Shown here in pieces: positions 1 through 10,443 of a DNA stretch of 64,000 bases. The stretch's first letter is position 1, and each line of letters starts with the position of its first letter. Under the pieces are notes generated by a model. The model had not been told where the DNA came from. It saw only the letters and a list, made by a program, of their open reading frames with translations, and did no database searches. Made by a program: the position numbers and the translations under genes. The stretch comes from Haliclystus octoradiatus (taxonomy: Eukaryota; Cnidaria; Staurozoa; Stauromedusae; Haliclystidae). Location of the stretch: positions 3,602,724 through 3,666,723 of the forward strand of contig OU744453.1 in the NCBI GenBank assembly GCA_916610825.1, written 5' to 3'.

Positions 1-457
1 TTTAAAGCAAAAGATAGCGACAAAAAACTACAAGTAGTGGTTGTTGAAAAATTTTCGGTATTATACATTATACCATCGTCAGTTCAAAAGAAAGAAATAT
101 TAATTTACAAATTACTTATAGGCTAAGGATCTAAAAACTTAATACATTATCCTAATCATCCGCGAAAGGAAACCGACTCTCAACACTCAGAGTGACTCTA
201 TCCGTTCTCGTCTCCTTTTGTAAATATATGCATGATAGAACATATTGTAATTGAATAGGTTTCCTTTCTGTTTCATTGTTTTATTTTTAGCACTATTTTT
301 AACAATTAGAATGTATTAAGTTTTTAGATCCTTAGCCTATAAGTAATTTGTAAATTAATATTTCTTTCTTTTGAACTGACGATGGTATAATGTATAATAC
401 CGAAAATTTTTCAACAACCACTACTTGTAGTTTTTTGTCGCTATCTTTTGCTTTAAA
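1..457. repeat. Long perfect inverted repeat, left arm cut by window edge
   Basis: Bases 1-148 and 310-457 are reverse complements with no mismatch that I can find, around a 161-base spacer (149-309). The left arm may continue outside the window. No coding potential is convincing. It could be the end of a foldback transposon or a local inverted duplication. The arms would form a very stable hairpin if transcribed or single-stranded. Confidence 0.85.
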
Positions 458-559
458 ATGTTTTACAAAGAAACTTTTAATTAATATAACAATGTTTTGA
501 CAGTTCAATACTTCTGCCTCGTATACTCGTATCTCTGACATGCAAATTCGACTTGGTTG

Positions 560-762
560 TGTAAGATTGTTATAGAGTTTTAAGGATGAATAAGACAAAC
601 GACCAAACATCAAGATAACTTGTGTAACTCTGTTTTATTAATCATATACGTGCTAGTTTTACAACGTCGTGCAATACACTCCTATATGCCTAATTTACAA
701 CTAAGTGTGATTATTTTAATGACGTTTTAAATATTAGTATTATTAATTTATTATATACTACA
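560..762 (-). mobile_element. Solo LTR of the Ty3/gypsy-like family at 11108-14160
   Basis: This 203-base stretch matches the 205-base LTRs at 11108 and 13956 nearly throughout, starts TG and ends ACTACA. The flanking five bases are GGTTG and CGTTG, a slightly decayed target duplication. No internal region follows, so this is a solo LTR left by recombination. It differs from the element LTRs at several sites and is older than them. Confidence 0.85.
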
Positions 763-879
763 CGTTGGCTTTCTGTCAGAGATTGAATAACCTCACATTC
801 ACATCAATTAATGTTCATCCATAAAATCAAATTCTATTCTAACTCCTCCTCTGCTCTCCCATATTTTTCAACGACCAAA

Positions 880-1255
880 TACCACGAAGGCAAGATCTCA
901 CACCCATAATGAGATATACATCAAGTCAAGCCATCGCCATTCATTTCGAAATGCAGGTGCGCATGAGTGGAATGATTTCCCGTTAACAATGGAGGATGTT
1001 TTAAGAAGGACCAGTTTCAAATGTCTCCTTGAGAAGCATTTACTTGAAGTTCAATTATCAACCCTGTTATTATATTATTTGTAATTTCCTCTTTTGTATG
1101 TATATCTTACTTAGTAAGTCCTGTGAAAAATAGTGTCCTAATACTGTTATCAGTTTATGCACACTTATCAGGTCTGCCTGAATAATGAATAAATGATGAT
1201 GATGATGATGATGCCTGACTAAATGATGATGATGATGATGATGATAATGATGCCA
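880..1255 (+). mobile_element. LINE 3' end (CR1/L2-like) with ATG-repeat tail
   Basis: Plus-strand translation from about 880 to the stop near 1083 reads like the C-terminus of a non-LTR retrotransposon ORF2, with SFRNAGAHEWNDFP followed by SFKCLLEKHL. This is the usual 'simple RT tail' pattern of CR1/L2-type LINEs. The non-coding 3' end finishes in AATAAATGATGATGATG, then a second ATG run to about 1255. A sister copy lies at 37768-38085 on the minus strand. The copy is 5'-truncated and dead. The exact clade is inference. Confidence 0.75.
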
Positions 1256-1319
1256 TTTTGAATAGATATTAAATTTCATTAATGGTAATATAATGATGTT
1301 TACTTTGATCAATATTTAG

Positions 1320-2822
1320 GCAACAATTAACAATGGTAATAGAAAGTTCTTTAGTTGTTATTTTATCACAAGCGTCTTTGTACCTACAACATCCTTCTGT
1401 TGAAATGCAAGCAAAACAATTACTACGACGAGAACTTGGAAGTGAACTGGTATGTTCTTTATTTGAAGTATTTTAAAAATGTTTTGAAATTAATTTCTCC
1501 ATAGAGAAACCCTTATGAAACAGTTTTGCATGACTTAGTTTATTACCAGGTCGTTTATTAGTTTTGTGGACATTTTACGAACAATTAAAGAAGCGAAATT
1601 GACCGGCGGTCACTACGAGCTCAACTTAAATTAAGCTTAGCTCAAATTTAACAATCAACGTCAGTCAGTGCTGCAGCATGGCTTCAGGTACAGAAACAAT
1701 ACGAACGTCAAACACGCAGAGCTCGTAGAGCATGCCAGTCAATTTTGCTCCTTTAATTGATTTATGAACGTGAAATATCAAAAATTCTCATGAGCCATTC
1801 AAGAAAAAGTCCAGAAAGATACTTGCTAATGGTCACTTCACTTGTTTGTGTTTCCTAACTTTAAAGAAACAAAGGGTACAAATTTGCCAACTGAGCTGCT
1901 GTTTATAATATTCTGTTAGACTGTCATTGAATTTGACTGGCTCGAGTCCTGCTTTTTTTCGTTGCCTTATTTTCATTTTCAATTTCATCATCCTCACTTT
2001 TCAATCCATGAAGATCGGTATAACACAGAAGTGAGACTTCCCCGCAAAAACAGTTCAGGAGTTCATGAACCGTTCATGAACGTTAAATGACCCCAAATTT
2101 TTATAAACTGTTTATGCATTGTTCATGAACTGTTCATGAACTGCCTGTGAGGGTTCATCAAGTATTCATTAACAGTTCAGGAAAATTGGAGCCATTTAAC
2201 ATTCATGAACTGTTCATGAACTGTTCATGAGCTCCTGAACTGTTTGAAGCAGTCAATTCATTGAAATGCCATTGCTTTGATTTCTTCTTATTTTGTCAGA
2301 AGACATTGCATTAGGTCTTTTTTGTCCAAATTCAATCAATCATTTTCTTGAAGTCTTCATATTTTGATTCACTGTTTGTCAAACTGAGTTATATAAACAT
2401 TGATGTGGTTTTTAATGTTTGCAATTTATTAGTTATTTGGTGTTGAAAGAAAACACAATTTTTAATGTATCATGTGAATTGCTGCTTCTATTACACAATT
2501 TCATGAAAAGGCTTTTTGACTTTCATGTGGAGTTCATGAACTCTCTAATTGTTTTCTCAAGGGTTCTCATTGTTTTTACTGACAATGAAACGAGATTTTA
2601 GTAATCACCGTTACTTTATTTCAGCGACATTTCTTGCATTTATACTGCCGTCAAATGATGAGACGATCATTAATATTATCACCTGGGCCACAAGAAAAAT
2701 CTCAAGGTGGTACATCATTCAAAAGATCTCCGAGCAAATTAGGACCTTTATTTAGTGATGATGAACCAAATAGTATTTTCAAGATAGCTGATCTTTTTTC
2801 TAAGCAACTTTTGAAAGCTTGA
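1320..2822 (+). CDS. NUP188: Nucleoporin NUP188, last two exons (partial)
   Basis: Two exons are visible: 1320-1449 (acceptor TTTAG, donor GTATGT) and 2625-2822 (acceptor TTTCAG, stop TGA at 2820-2822). Joined in phase they give about 109 residues, including ESSLVVILSQASLYLQHP, KQLLRRELGSEL and a serine/proline-rich end. NUP188 is a large alpha-solenoid scaffold protein of the inner ring of the nuclear pore. The pattern of a hydrophobic helix with LYL-HP, then KQLL-REL, then a polar S/P-rich tail matches the vertebrate NUP188 C-terminus as I remember it. Upstream exons lie outside the window; the stretch before 1320 is LINE and LTR material. Intron 1450-2624 hosts a palindromic MITE. No canonical AATAAA is obvious just after the stop. 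The main doubt is the name, since no search was possible. Confidence 0.72.
2039..2248. mobile_element. Palindromic GTTCATGAAC MITE (copy 1)
   Basis: The element starts CCGCAAAAACAGTTCAGGAG and ends CTCCTGAACTGTTT, so its ends are inverted repeats. The interior is built of GTTCATGAAC/GTTCATGAACTG units. It lies in the NUP188 intron. Related copies are at 24485-25085, 28376-28575, 30560-30706 and 39127-39231. The 39127 copy shows a TA target duplication and termini CCCATGCGAAAA. Confidence 0.7.
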
Positions 2823-4085
2823 ATATGATGGTTATGTAATTCGTTTTTATATTAACATTGCTATTATATTGTGACTCATAAATAGTTATTTAATTCTTCT
2901 GTGAAACAGTTCACAGGCACGAGAGAGTTCCTCCCAAAAGCTAATTTTCTCGTTTTCTATCAGCTCTGAAACAAAGGAAATTCACTCAAAGCAATGTTAT
3001 TTTTATTGTTTTGGTATTTTTCAAAGGTTTTTCCTTTTTTTTTGACTGAGCTTGACTCTCATGCCTGAGTTCATAAATGTCAAATGATCCAAATGTTCAT
3101 GAACGGTTCACGAAAAGTTAATAAAAACAGACCATTTTACGTTTGTGGACTGTTTATAAATTATTTGTGAAGTTCATGAATTCATTGTATTTTTCGCTAG
3201 AAGAGTATTATATGACAAATGTTAAAAGATTTTATATATTAATATTTGTCATCAGTTACATTATATTCTGATCAGTGGCATCAGATTTGATTTTCTTAAG
3301 AAAAAGAAATGGTATTTATATTTGAAGTATCTGTTTATCTTTTGAGTTAGATAATAGATCATCAAGGGAAACATAAAAACTCCTCGATGTCCTGAATGCC
3401 ATTATATTCAAACATGACTGTTTTCATGTTTTCATTGGGTTCAAGGATTTGTTAATTGATTTTTCAAAGGTCAAAGTGACCGTGAACCTGTAGGTCAAAA
3501 TGTGTTATGTTGAAAAATAGAGGTTTATGATATTTTTGTATACACTCAGCTCTCAATTTTTAGATGTATTCCTTGATTGAAAATTTTTATAGAGCCTCAT
3601 TTTTTAGTTGAGACTCTTACGCTAAACCCAGGCAAAACTAATTTTTGAAGTGTTCACGAAAACTGCGCAAAGTCAACACCTAATGTATAGCTTATCAGAA
3701 GGCATCAAAGATAATACAATTTAACCAATCCACCCGGTTCTTTTTGCTTAATTACTGTTATTCTCCCTATACGGACAAGAATGCAACGTTTGTATTTGTG
3801 GCACTTTTGAAACTAGAAACTAGATAACAATTGAAAAATTGCTTGTTTCGAATTCCGAAGATCTGAACGTCAACAAACAAAGTTCCACAGCAAAAAAATT
3901 AAACATTTTTTCAATTGTTAAGATGCTACTGTTTTCTGAGTTCAATAATAATATTAATATAGTATTCTTCTCAACATACCGATAAAAAGAAACTGTTACA
4001 TTTGCTCATAGACACTGGAAGGGGCATTCTTAAGTGTTTATGATTTGTTGGACTTGTGCTACCTACTGGACACTAAATATCGATA

Positions 4086-4262
4086 CAGTGAAACCTGTAT
4101 ATAACGGTCAGCTACGAGAGGTAGATAAATTGACCATTATAGACAGGTGGCCTTTATATACAGGTTTGATTCAATAGAAAATATTATTTTAGACATTGCA
4201 AGAGTGACCACTATAGACAGGTGGCTGTTTTATAGAGGTGACCGTTATAACAGGTTTGACTG
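4086..4262. mobile_element. Tc1/mariner-type MITE, family A (CAGTGAAACCTGTATA)
   Basis: Termini CAGTGAAACCTGTATATA and TTATAACAGGTTTGACTG are inverted repeats flanked by TA on both sides (4084-4085 and 4263-4264). A CAGT terminus plus a TA duplication is typical of the Tc1/mariner superfamily. There is no coding capacity. Other copies, whole or partial, lie at 4727-4868, 26743-26928, 33529-33711, 35975-36070, 43327-43608, 48580-49012 and 57352-57470. Confidence 0.82.
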
Positions 4263-4438
4263 TACTTGGTACTTTTTTCTTTATGATTAGATTTTTTTTT
4301 CAATTTTTATTATATATATTATTGTGGAAGTGATAATGCAAAATAGGTAAAGCTGAATAGTTTGATTTGTAACAGTTAATAAGTTAAAGCTTTGATTTTT
4401 AACAGTTGGTAACTTGTAACTATTGAATAAGGGGGCAT

Positions 4439-4532
4439 GTCGTTGCGAAGAAAATTCTTCTCAATGATTTTCTTCGCAATGAGTTTCTTCGCAACGATGA
4501 AAGCTCTATTTTCTTCGCAACGATATGCACTC
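4439..4532. repeat. Short copy of the TTCTTCGCAACGA repeat element
   Basis: It begins TGTCGTTGCGAAGAAAATTC and ends GCAACGATATGCACTC, with several imperfect TTCTTCGCAA(C/T)GA units between. The same start and end bound the longer array at 51674-51993, so both are copies of one element that has expanded its internal units. Confidence 0.7.
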
Positions 4533-4726
4533 TTGAACAATTAGTAGAGGAAATATTGGATACCGGTCTATACCGGCTGAGGCTCACTCCTCTCGCATTG
4601 GGTTTACTGTGATTAATTTTTAGCGTCAATTTAGAAGTAGATCAAATTTTTCACCATATTGCCCAACTCATTTTGACCTAGCTATTTTATAATGTGAAGT
4701 CAGTTCCTTGCATTTACGAGATCAAT

Positions 4727-4868
4727 AAATTGAACACTATATGCATGTGATCTTTATATACAGGGTTGATTCAGTAGAAAATATTATTTTAGACATTGCA
4801 AAAGTGACCAGTAGGCTGTATGTGCAGGTGACGGCTGTATAGAGGTGACCGTTATAACAGATTTAATA
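4727..4868. mobile_element. Decayed family A MITE
   Basis: The stretch shares the internal block around TTTAGACATTGCAA and the end GACCGTTATAACAG with the intact copy at 4086-4262. The left end is degraded. Confidence 0.65.
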
Positions 4869-6287
4869 GTATGCCTATGAAACAGAAGATTGATGCAGCA
4901 CAGAACTTTAGACAAATACATTGAAAGTAATTTAACTGCAATACTTATATAATTAATATCATTACTATAATAGAAATACAGGATAAATCATATTCACATC
5001 AATATAGAATACATAACTATTATCATAAACAAACATTAATTATCATAATTCATAATATTACAATAATAAACAATACAAACATTGTTATGGTTACGTACAG
5101 CTAATTATTCTTAATTATTAGCTAATTATATTCCCAGATTAAGAACATGGACTTTTGCCCACAAAAGTTTGTGTTAATCGTGTGAAATATTGGATTAGTG
5201 ATGGTGCATAGATTAGTAACTATTAACTAGCAACAACCCAAACTGAAAAATGAAATAAAAAAAAAACATATTGTTAATTTTGAAACAACAACAAAAATCC
5301 AGATGTATGCATGTATTAACTATTATCACTATCAGCCACAACCCAAACTAAAAAAATAAAATAAACAAAAGTTGATTAATTTATGTAGAAAAAAACAAAC
5401 AAGAGAAATTTATATCAAATTTATCATGTTTAAGTTTATATAAGAATTTTAATGTGTAATATCTTCCATGCAGATCGAGCGCCTGTTTACATCTGATTAT
5501 AAAAAAGTACCAAGATTTATTTCACAAAAAGGTATTTTGTGTGCTTTGTTTGGACGTTCGAAACCGTTCTTTGTTTATCGGAGCTTTCGATAAACTTGTT
5601 GAAGCTTAGATATCTAATATTTAGAGAGGAAACCTCACTCTTCTTGGATAGTTTTCTAGAGGGTCATCTAATGAAATGATACTTGATCGAATGCTCTATG
5701 CTTTCGACCCATTTTTTATTGCCATTCTTTGTGCGAAAATATAAACGGCACAATCAGCCAATAATCACGATTGAGAAGTTGGTTCGATTATTTCCAAAAT
5801 TTTTATTAGAAAGATAATAATTACTTTTTGATTAAATATTTTAGTAGAATTTTAAAAAACTTAAATTCAAAATAATATTTGTACTGTATGAGAGGTATGT
5901 ACTGTAGATAATTTTTAAACTATTATTACGATGTAAACCTGTTCTCTCTCTCTTATACTTGGCGATGATTTAATAATAAATAGATAAAAAACGTTGCAGA
6001 TTAGTATGAGTTGTAATTGTCGTTACTCGGTATAATGAAGTCGAAAATAATGTTTATTCTAATTTTAAATCATTTATTTTAATAACAGAGATGAACAGTG
6101 CTATTCGTTTTAATCAATTTATCATATTTAAATATTTAGCAGAATTTGAAAAATGTGTATTGTATTGGTCCCTGATAAGTCATGTTGTTACACAACCAGG
6201 ACTGCGCATGCGATATGCACATAGGTTGTCACCATATTTGTTAGCGGGACTTAAGACACAATGCCTGACGAGCTACGGCATCAGAAA

Positions 6288-6330
6288 GGTCTCTGATGAG
6301 TCCCTTAGCAGGGACGAAACACAGCAGACC
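6288..6330 (+). ncRNA. Hammerhead-ribozyme-like motif (probably decayed)
   Basis: The motif is GGTCT, then CTGATGA (6293-6299), stem II GTCCC/GGGAC with a six-base loop (6300-6315), then GAAAC (6316-6320), and finally AGACC (6326-6330) pairing with GGTCT as stem I. These are the invariant hammerhead core CUGAUGA...GAAA in the right order for a type I ribozyme with a minimal stem III. Further pairing between CTGACGAG upstream and CTCATCAAG downstream could extend stem I. The cleavage triplet should be NUH just before AGACC, but the sequence there is AGC, so the U is missing. I infer a recently inactivated copy. It lies downstream of the last located VAMP exon and reads antisense to that gene. 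Confidence 0.62.
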
Positions 6331-6930
6331 AGCCTCATCAAGTGTATTGTTTTGTTAATATATTTTCATAAAGAATAGTTCTTCCCCATTCAGCTACCAA
6401 AACCTCTGCTCCTATTATGTATGCTTCAAGAAAAAGTTGATCTTCAAAACAGTAACATAGAGACCAAGTAGCTGAGTTGTCTACTGTATACTATATGGCA
6501 GCTCAGGTTATTCAAAGACAGTATAGACCAGTGCCTGGCAAAAGAGTTAGGCTGGAATCCAAGGAAGTTTTTCTTTTGAACTTTTTGTTGATAATTGGCT
6601 AATAAATCAGAAAATTTTCATTTTTTTCAAGCTTTGCTCAAATTGCGTGTGATCTAGGATCCCCAGTTTTGTAGATGTAGACTAAAAGGCTGAGGTCTCT
6701 GATGGCTTTAGTAAAAGCTGACATATAGTACAAAGATAATTACAAAAACAATTACTCATCAATTATCAATCAATATGAATATTGAATTATTGATTAAATT
6801 TTTAGAAATATGGTATATGGAAAAATGGTGCATGATTGAGCAACCAATCAGAGTTCAGATCATCAAATAGTTTGGGTCCTATTAAATGTTAAATAAATCA
6901 CACCACGTTTATTTAAAATGTGATACTTAC

Positions 6931-9900
6931 TGACGATAATGGCAATGATTACAAGAATAACAACAATCAAAATGATCCACATCTGAGAAAAAGAAATAAA
7001 ATCCACATCATCTTTATCATCAATTCTTTAGAGGGAGGTGAATCAATGGGAAACATGCTGTCCATGCATACCATCACATTTCACAGGCTTAAAATCTATT
7101 GTTTCACTTTTCACTACTTGAACAAAAAGCTATGAAAAGTTATTTTGGAAGAGCAAACATTCGCAAACATCACGTTTCGCAAACATTCACATTAAAAATT
7201 GTTAATAATCATTTTCGAGCCTTTAAACTTCATCATACCTTTCATGAATCACAGCATTTTTATTTTCCCGCTTCACAGAGTCGCAACACTTGAAAAAGTC
7301 CATTTCATATCTCATAAACATATCTCATCACAAAAATACCATTGTGTTACATTTGAAAATCAACTCAAAGCACAAAAAGCTGCTCATGGGAGATGGTACT
7401 CATCTGATGTAGATAAAGTCAGGAGATTTGAATCACAGTTGACCAAATATAATCAGGTCTGAAGTACGCTTGTTATACCATTGGAGCTTAGTAAATCCTC
7501 TTGGTCAGGGTCAACAATAGCCTGCGTTACAGACCACAATTCATTCACAAAAGAATAGGTTCTGTGTGATTGCTCAGTTTCTTAGTTCGGGCCTCGTATC
7601 AGAATAAGATTGATGTCACATAATTATGCAAGATTAAGGTGATTCTCACCGGGATTCTCACATTACTTTGTTCACTTCAGTTGACGTGATTGCAATAAGT
7701 TTTATTTTAGGCTTCGTAGCGATGACAATTAATTGATCGAATAGAGGTGATGAATTTATTATCTAAGAACAATAGATTTACCATGCATCGATCAGAAACT
7801 TCCGCTCTACGTTATCGTAGAGTGGCTGGACAGAGAATTGTGCAAATCACACAGACCCTATTCTTTTGTGAATGAATCGCGGTCTGTAATGCAGACTAGG
7901 TCAACAAATAATAATTAACACTTAATGCAACTTTCAAACAATAATTAAATTATTTTTTATTTTATTTAACCTACTTTTGCATTTTGCCACCACATCTTTC
8001 TCTTTAATTTACCAGCATTTGTTTCGAATTGTGAAGCACCAGCTTGTAGAGCACCTTACAAAATTATTCAACAGATACAAGTTTAAACAATGATACAATA
8101 GACACCTAACAAGAAGGCAATGTCATTCTCTATTTAACAATTAGACAATGAGCCCGAGTTGTCTACCGTCGAATAGTCACCGAGGCCGCCGACGTGACTA
8201 TTCAAGACGGTAGACAACAAGGGCGAGTTGTCTAATTGTTTTAGTAGAAACCAATTAGTGGTACAAGCAAAACATATCAAAAGAATTCAACCTATGTATC
8301 TGCTTCTTGCATAATTAATTTTTAATACAACCGTCAATCAAAGGCATCCATGACGATTGCAGCGTCGTGATTTGGAGGATGAATTTTAATTCAACTTGAT
8401 TTAGATTTAATTTTCAAAATAAAACAGTTGGATATTAATACTGGCTACACAAATACAACTCCACAAAATAGAAAGCTTAAGCAAGATAACTACTGAGTAT
8501 CTGAAAATATATAAATGTTTGCAGTTTGTAATATAAAAGTTAAAAGTTTGTTGTTTATAAACTTTAGCTGACTAGCGAGATAATCTGCAATAAACTAGCG
8601 ACGAAAGAATTGCAAGAAGATTGTTAAATAATTTTAAAATTGTGTATGCATATGTATAGCCTACCATTAAAACTCATAATTTTTTGCTTATTCTGTTTTC
8701 TTGTGCACAGAATTTATAAAGACTCGTATAAAATTGATTCAGAGACTTTTGCGAATCGCTTGTTTACTTTTTGAAATTTGCGAGGGAACTTGCCAGCGTT
8801 GACTATGAGAAAATAGTCAACGATTGAGCAGCCAATCAGAATGCAGCTCATCGAATAGTACCCTAGTCGGTTTCGACTAAATATATTTAATGCATTCTAA
8901 AACTGCAGAGCAGAGTTCAGTTTATCCATATACAATACAATCGGTGTCCAACAAAGGCCTTCCTTAACCTCAAAACATTTTCTACATTTTCTTATAAACT
9001 TTTTGTTGAGGCAGTCAGGCTTGACCTATAAATCAGAAAATTATCAAATTTCTTCGATTCTGCTCTAGCCTTCCAGGATCCCCACTTTTGTTGGACGCTG
9101 AATACAGTACAATGTAAAAAGTAGTTGGAGTAATACCAGCCCGATTGTCAAGTTCTGATAGCTTTGCGTCACGTTCAAGAACTTTATCGACATTCTGTTT
9201 CATAATATCCACTACCTGCAAAAAGGAATATAAAATAAAATAGTACAGAATTAACAATACATTAAGCTCTCCAGGTAATGATGCTATTGGACAGGGAATC
9301 TTCCCAGATTAGTTTTGTTATAACTCCATTTTTAATACTTGTAGGCTAATATCAGAACTATAACATGCCAGCATTTTTCATATTTGTTATCGGATTACGG
9401 TTGAAAATTACAATATCGAGATGATATGAGATATTTGTTATCGGATTGAATCAGCTGAAGGAAAGTCAACAACGAACATCAGGGTCCGACGAAATGTTTT
9501 ACTTTCCGCAAACCTTAAATTTTTAGATAAATGTTTTGATAAATGAGTAATTTTACAGACATAAAAACGTAAAATCAAAACAATACTGTAGCTTAACATC
9601 TAGCATTTTGCCATTTTCTTCTGAATTTTGCCAGCCTTCCGCAAATTAGGTTTCCAAGTTTCCGGACTTTGTCGGACCCTGACGAACAGTGACAAAGAAT
9701 GACGAACCAAAACACCAGAACCAGGCTTCAATTTAAGAGGGACATTTCGGGTGAGGTTTATTCTACTCTCTTCAATCCCACTCACAAAAAGAATCTCGAT
9801 TGATTGTCTCATCATAAGCACAAGCAGGGTCCAACAAAAAGTTTAGCCTTCTGGAATCCTAGAGGCATTTCAACATTTTCTTCTGAATTTTTTTGTTGAC

Positions 9901-10443
9901 GTTTGACCAATAAATCATCAAAAATATTAATTTTCTTCTGAAATTGGTCTAGCCTTCTGGAATCTAGGATTGTAGGATTCCTACTTTTGTCGGACCCTGA
10001 GCACAAGTGCTTGTTATCTTTGCATTTATCATTTAGTCACAAACAAACTAGGTAAGTTACTAGCTTTTCTTCACCGGGGTGTTTGGTTAGTTGGTAAGTA
10101 TTTCTGGAGCGTATTTTAGTTTATTGGCCCTTCCTGACGCCAACCAATAGTGGTCTTTCTAGGGATTGGAACCAGAAGCTTCCGGGCTGAGGTCCAACAC
10201 CCTATCAATTGCACTACAACCCCTTCACAGGGACATAACAAATTTTCAGGCAGAATACAAAGAACCTGTGGGAACTGATGATGAATATAACCATGATCTC
10301 CTGCCTGTTGCACGGTCGGATAGTCTGCCATTGAGCTAACAGGGCACTCATATGTGACTCATGCTATACAGATATATACAAACTGTGTAATTCCCCTTAC
10401 CTCGTCTACCTGCTTCTGTGTGTGCACAAGCCGTTGATTAGAC
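6931..10443 (-). CDS. VAMP: Synaptobrevin/VAMP R-SNARE (partial, four exons)
   Basis: On the minus strand, four exons splice in phase: 10401-10443 ([14 protein letters not shown]), 9137-9215 ([20 protein letters not shown] and ELDNRA), 7975-8054 ([20 protein letters not shown] and WWQNAK) and 6931-6982 ([17 protein letters not shown], a membrane anchor). Together they are the R-SNARE motif with its central arginine, the juxtamembrane WW pair and the C-terminal transmembrane helix of VAMP1/2/3-type vesicle SNAREs. These drive vesicle fusion by pairing with syntaxin and SNAP-25. All four donors are GT (GTAAGG, GTATTA, GTAGGT, GTAAGT). The N-terminal exon and the last few codons after the phase-1 donor at 6930 were not found. 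The N-terminal exon must lie above 10443, possibly beyond the LTR element. Introns carry a 382-bp MITE, three hAT MITEs and SINE heads. Confidence 0.9.
7518..7899. mobile_element. MITE with about 60-bp terminal inverted repeats
   Basis: The ends (TAGCCTGCGTTACAGACC and GGTCTGTAATGCAGACTAG) are inverted repeats extending over about 60 bases, through the ATTCATTCACAAAAGAATAG region to CTGTGTGATT. Eight bases, GTCAACAA, are repeated directly at 7510-7517 and 7900-7907, an apparent target duplication. A second copy in reverse orientation begins at 63681. It lies in the VAMP intron between the SNARE and membrane-anchor exons. Confidence 0.8.
8136..8240. repeat. Imperfect palindrome with GC-rich loop
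   Basis: AACAATTAGACAA..CGAATAGTCAC (8136-8180) and GTGACTATTC..TTGTCTAATTGTT (8194-8240) are inverted, with a short GC-rich spacer. It is probably a MITE or MITE end. The sequence is unique in this window. Confidence 0.65.
8942..9100. mobile_element. hAT-type MITE (CAGGGTCCGAC family), in VAMP intron
   Basis: Ends CGGTGTCCAACAAA and TTTGTTGGACGCTG are inverted. Flanks AATACAAT (8934-8941) and AATACAGT (9101-9108) are a 7/8 matching 8-bp duplication. The internal GCTCTAGCCTTC...GGATCC block is shared with the other copies. Confidence 0.75.
9480..9681. mobile_element. hAT-type MITE, variant 2
   Basis: The element begins CAGGGTCCGACGAAATG and ends TTTGTCGGACCCTG, flanked by ACGAACAT (9472-9479) and ACGAACAG (9682-9689). 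It has a different interior from the 9825 copy but is closely related to 17992-18194, so two subfamilies share termini. Confidence 0.82.
9825..9999. mobile_element. hAT-type MITE, variant 1, perfect 8-bp duplication
   Basis: Termini CAGGGTCCAACAAAAAGT and ACTTTTGTCGGACCCTG are flanked by a perfect AGCACAAG at 9817-9824 and 10000-10007. Eight-base duplications and CAG...CTG ends with GGTCC are typical of hAT elements. There is no transposase. Confidence 0.88.
10047..10250 (-). mobile_element. tRNA-derived SINE
   Basis: Read on the minus strand, a tRNA-like head with an A-box-like AATTGATAGGGTGTTGGAC and B box GGTTCCAATCC is followed by a body containing TTGGCGTCAGGAAGGGC. The same body, in the same orientation, is at 42465-42600 and 44930-45065. 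The lower end carries the shared motif TTCACCGGGGTG on the plus strand. Confidence 0.7.
10255..10345 (-). repeat. Second tRNA-like head next to the SINE
   Basis: The minus-strand sequence GTTAGCTCAATGGCAGAC is a good A box, with a degenerate B box about 40 bases later. It is not a plausible functional tRNA, because the arms do not pair. It may be the head of a second SINE inserted head-to-tail. Confidence 0.5.

Larger units (their letters stand above)
2823..6930. other. Intergenic stretch between convergent NUP188 and VAMP genes
   Basis: I see no host exon here, although the last few VAMP codons are probably somewhere in it. It holds a decayed GTTCATGAAC remnant (about 3060-3190), two TA-flanked MITE copies (4086-4262 and 4727-4868), a short array of CTTCGCAACGA repeats (4439-4532) and a hammerhead-like motif (6288-6330). 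A degenerate hAT-type MITE lies near 6533-6690. The rest is AT-rich unique sequence. Confidence 0.6.

Noticed and set aside
4086-4262. Structured non-coding RNA, because of the strong inverted ends
   Set aside because: The TA flanks and many dispersed copies show a MITE.
6091-6378. 95-codon plus-strand frame as a gene
   Set aside because: It overlaps the ribozyme-like motif, and its translation has no recognisable features.
10116-10331. 71-codon minus-strand frame
   Set aside because: It overlaps the tRNA-derived SINE and is explained by it.
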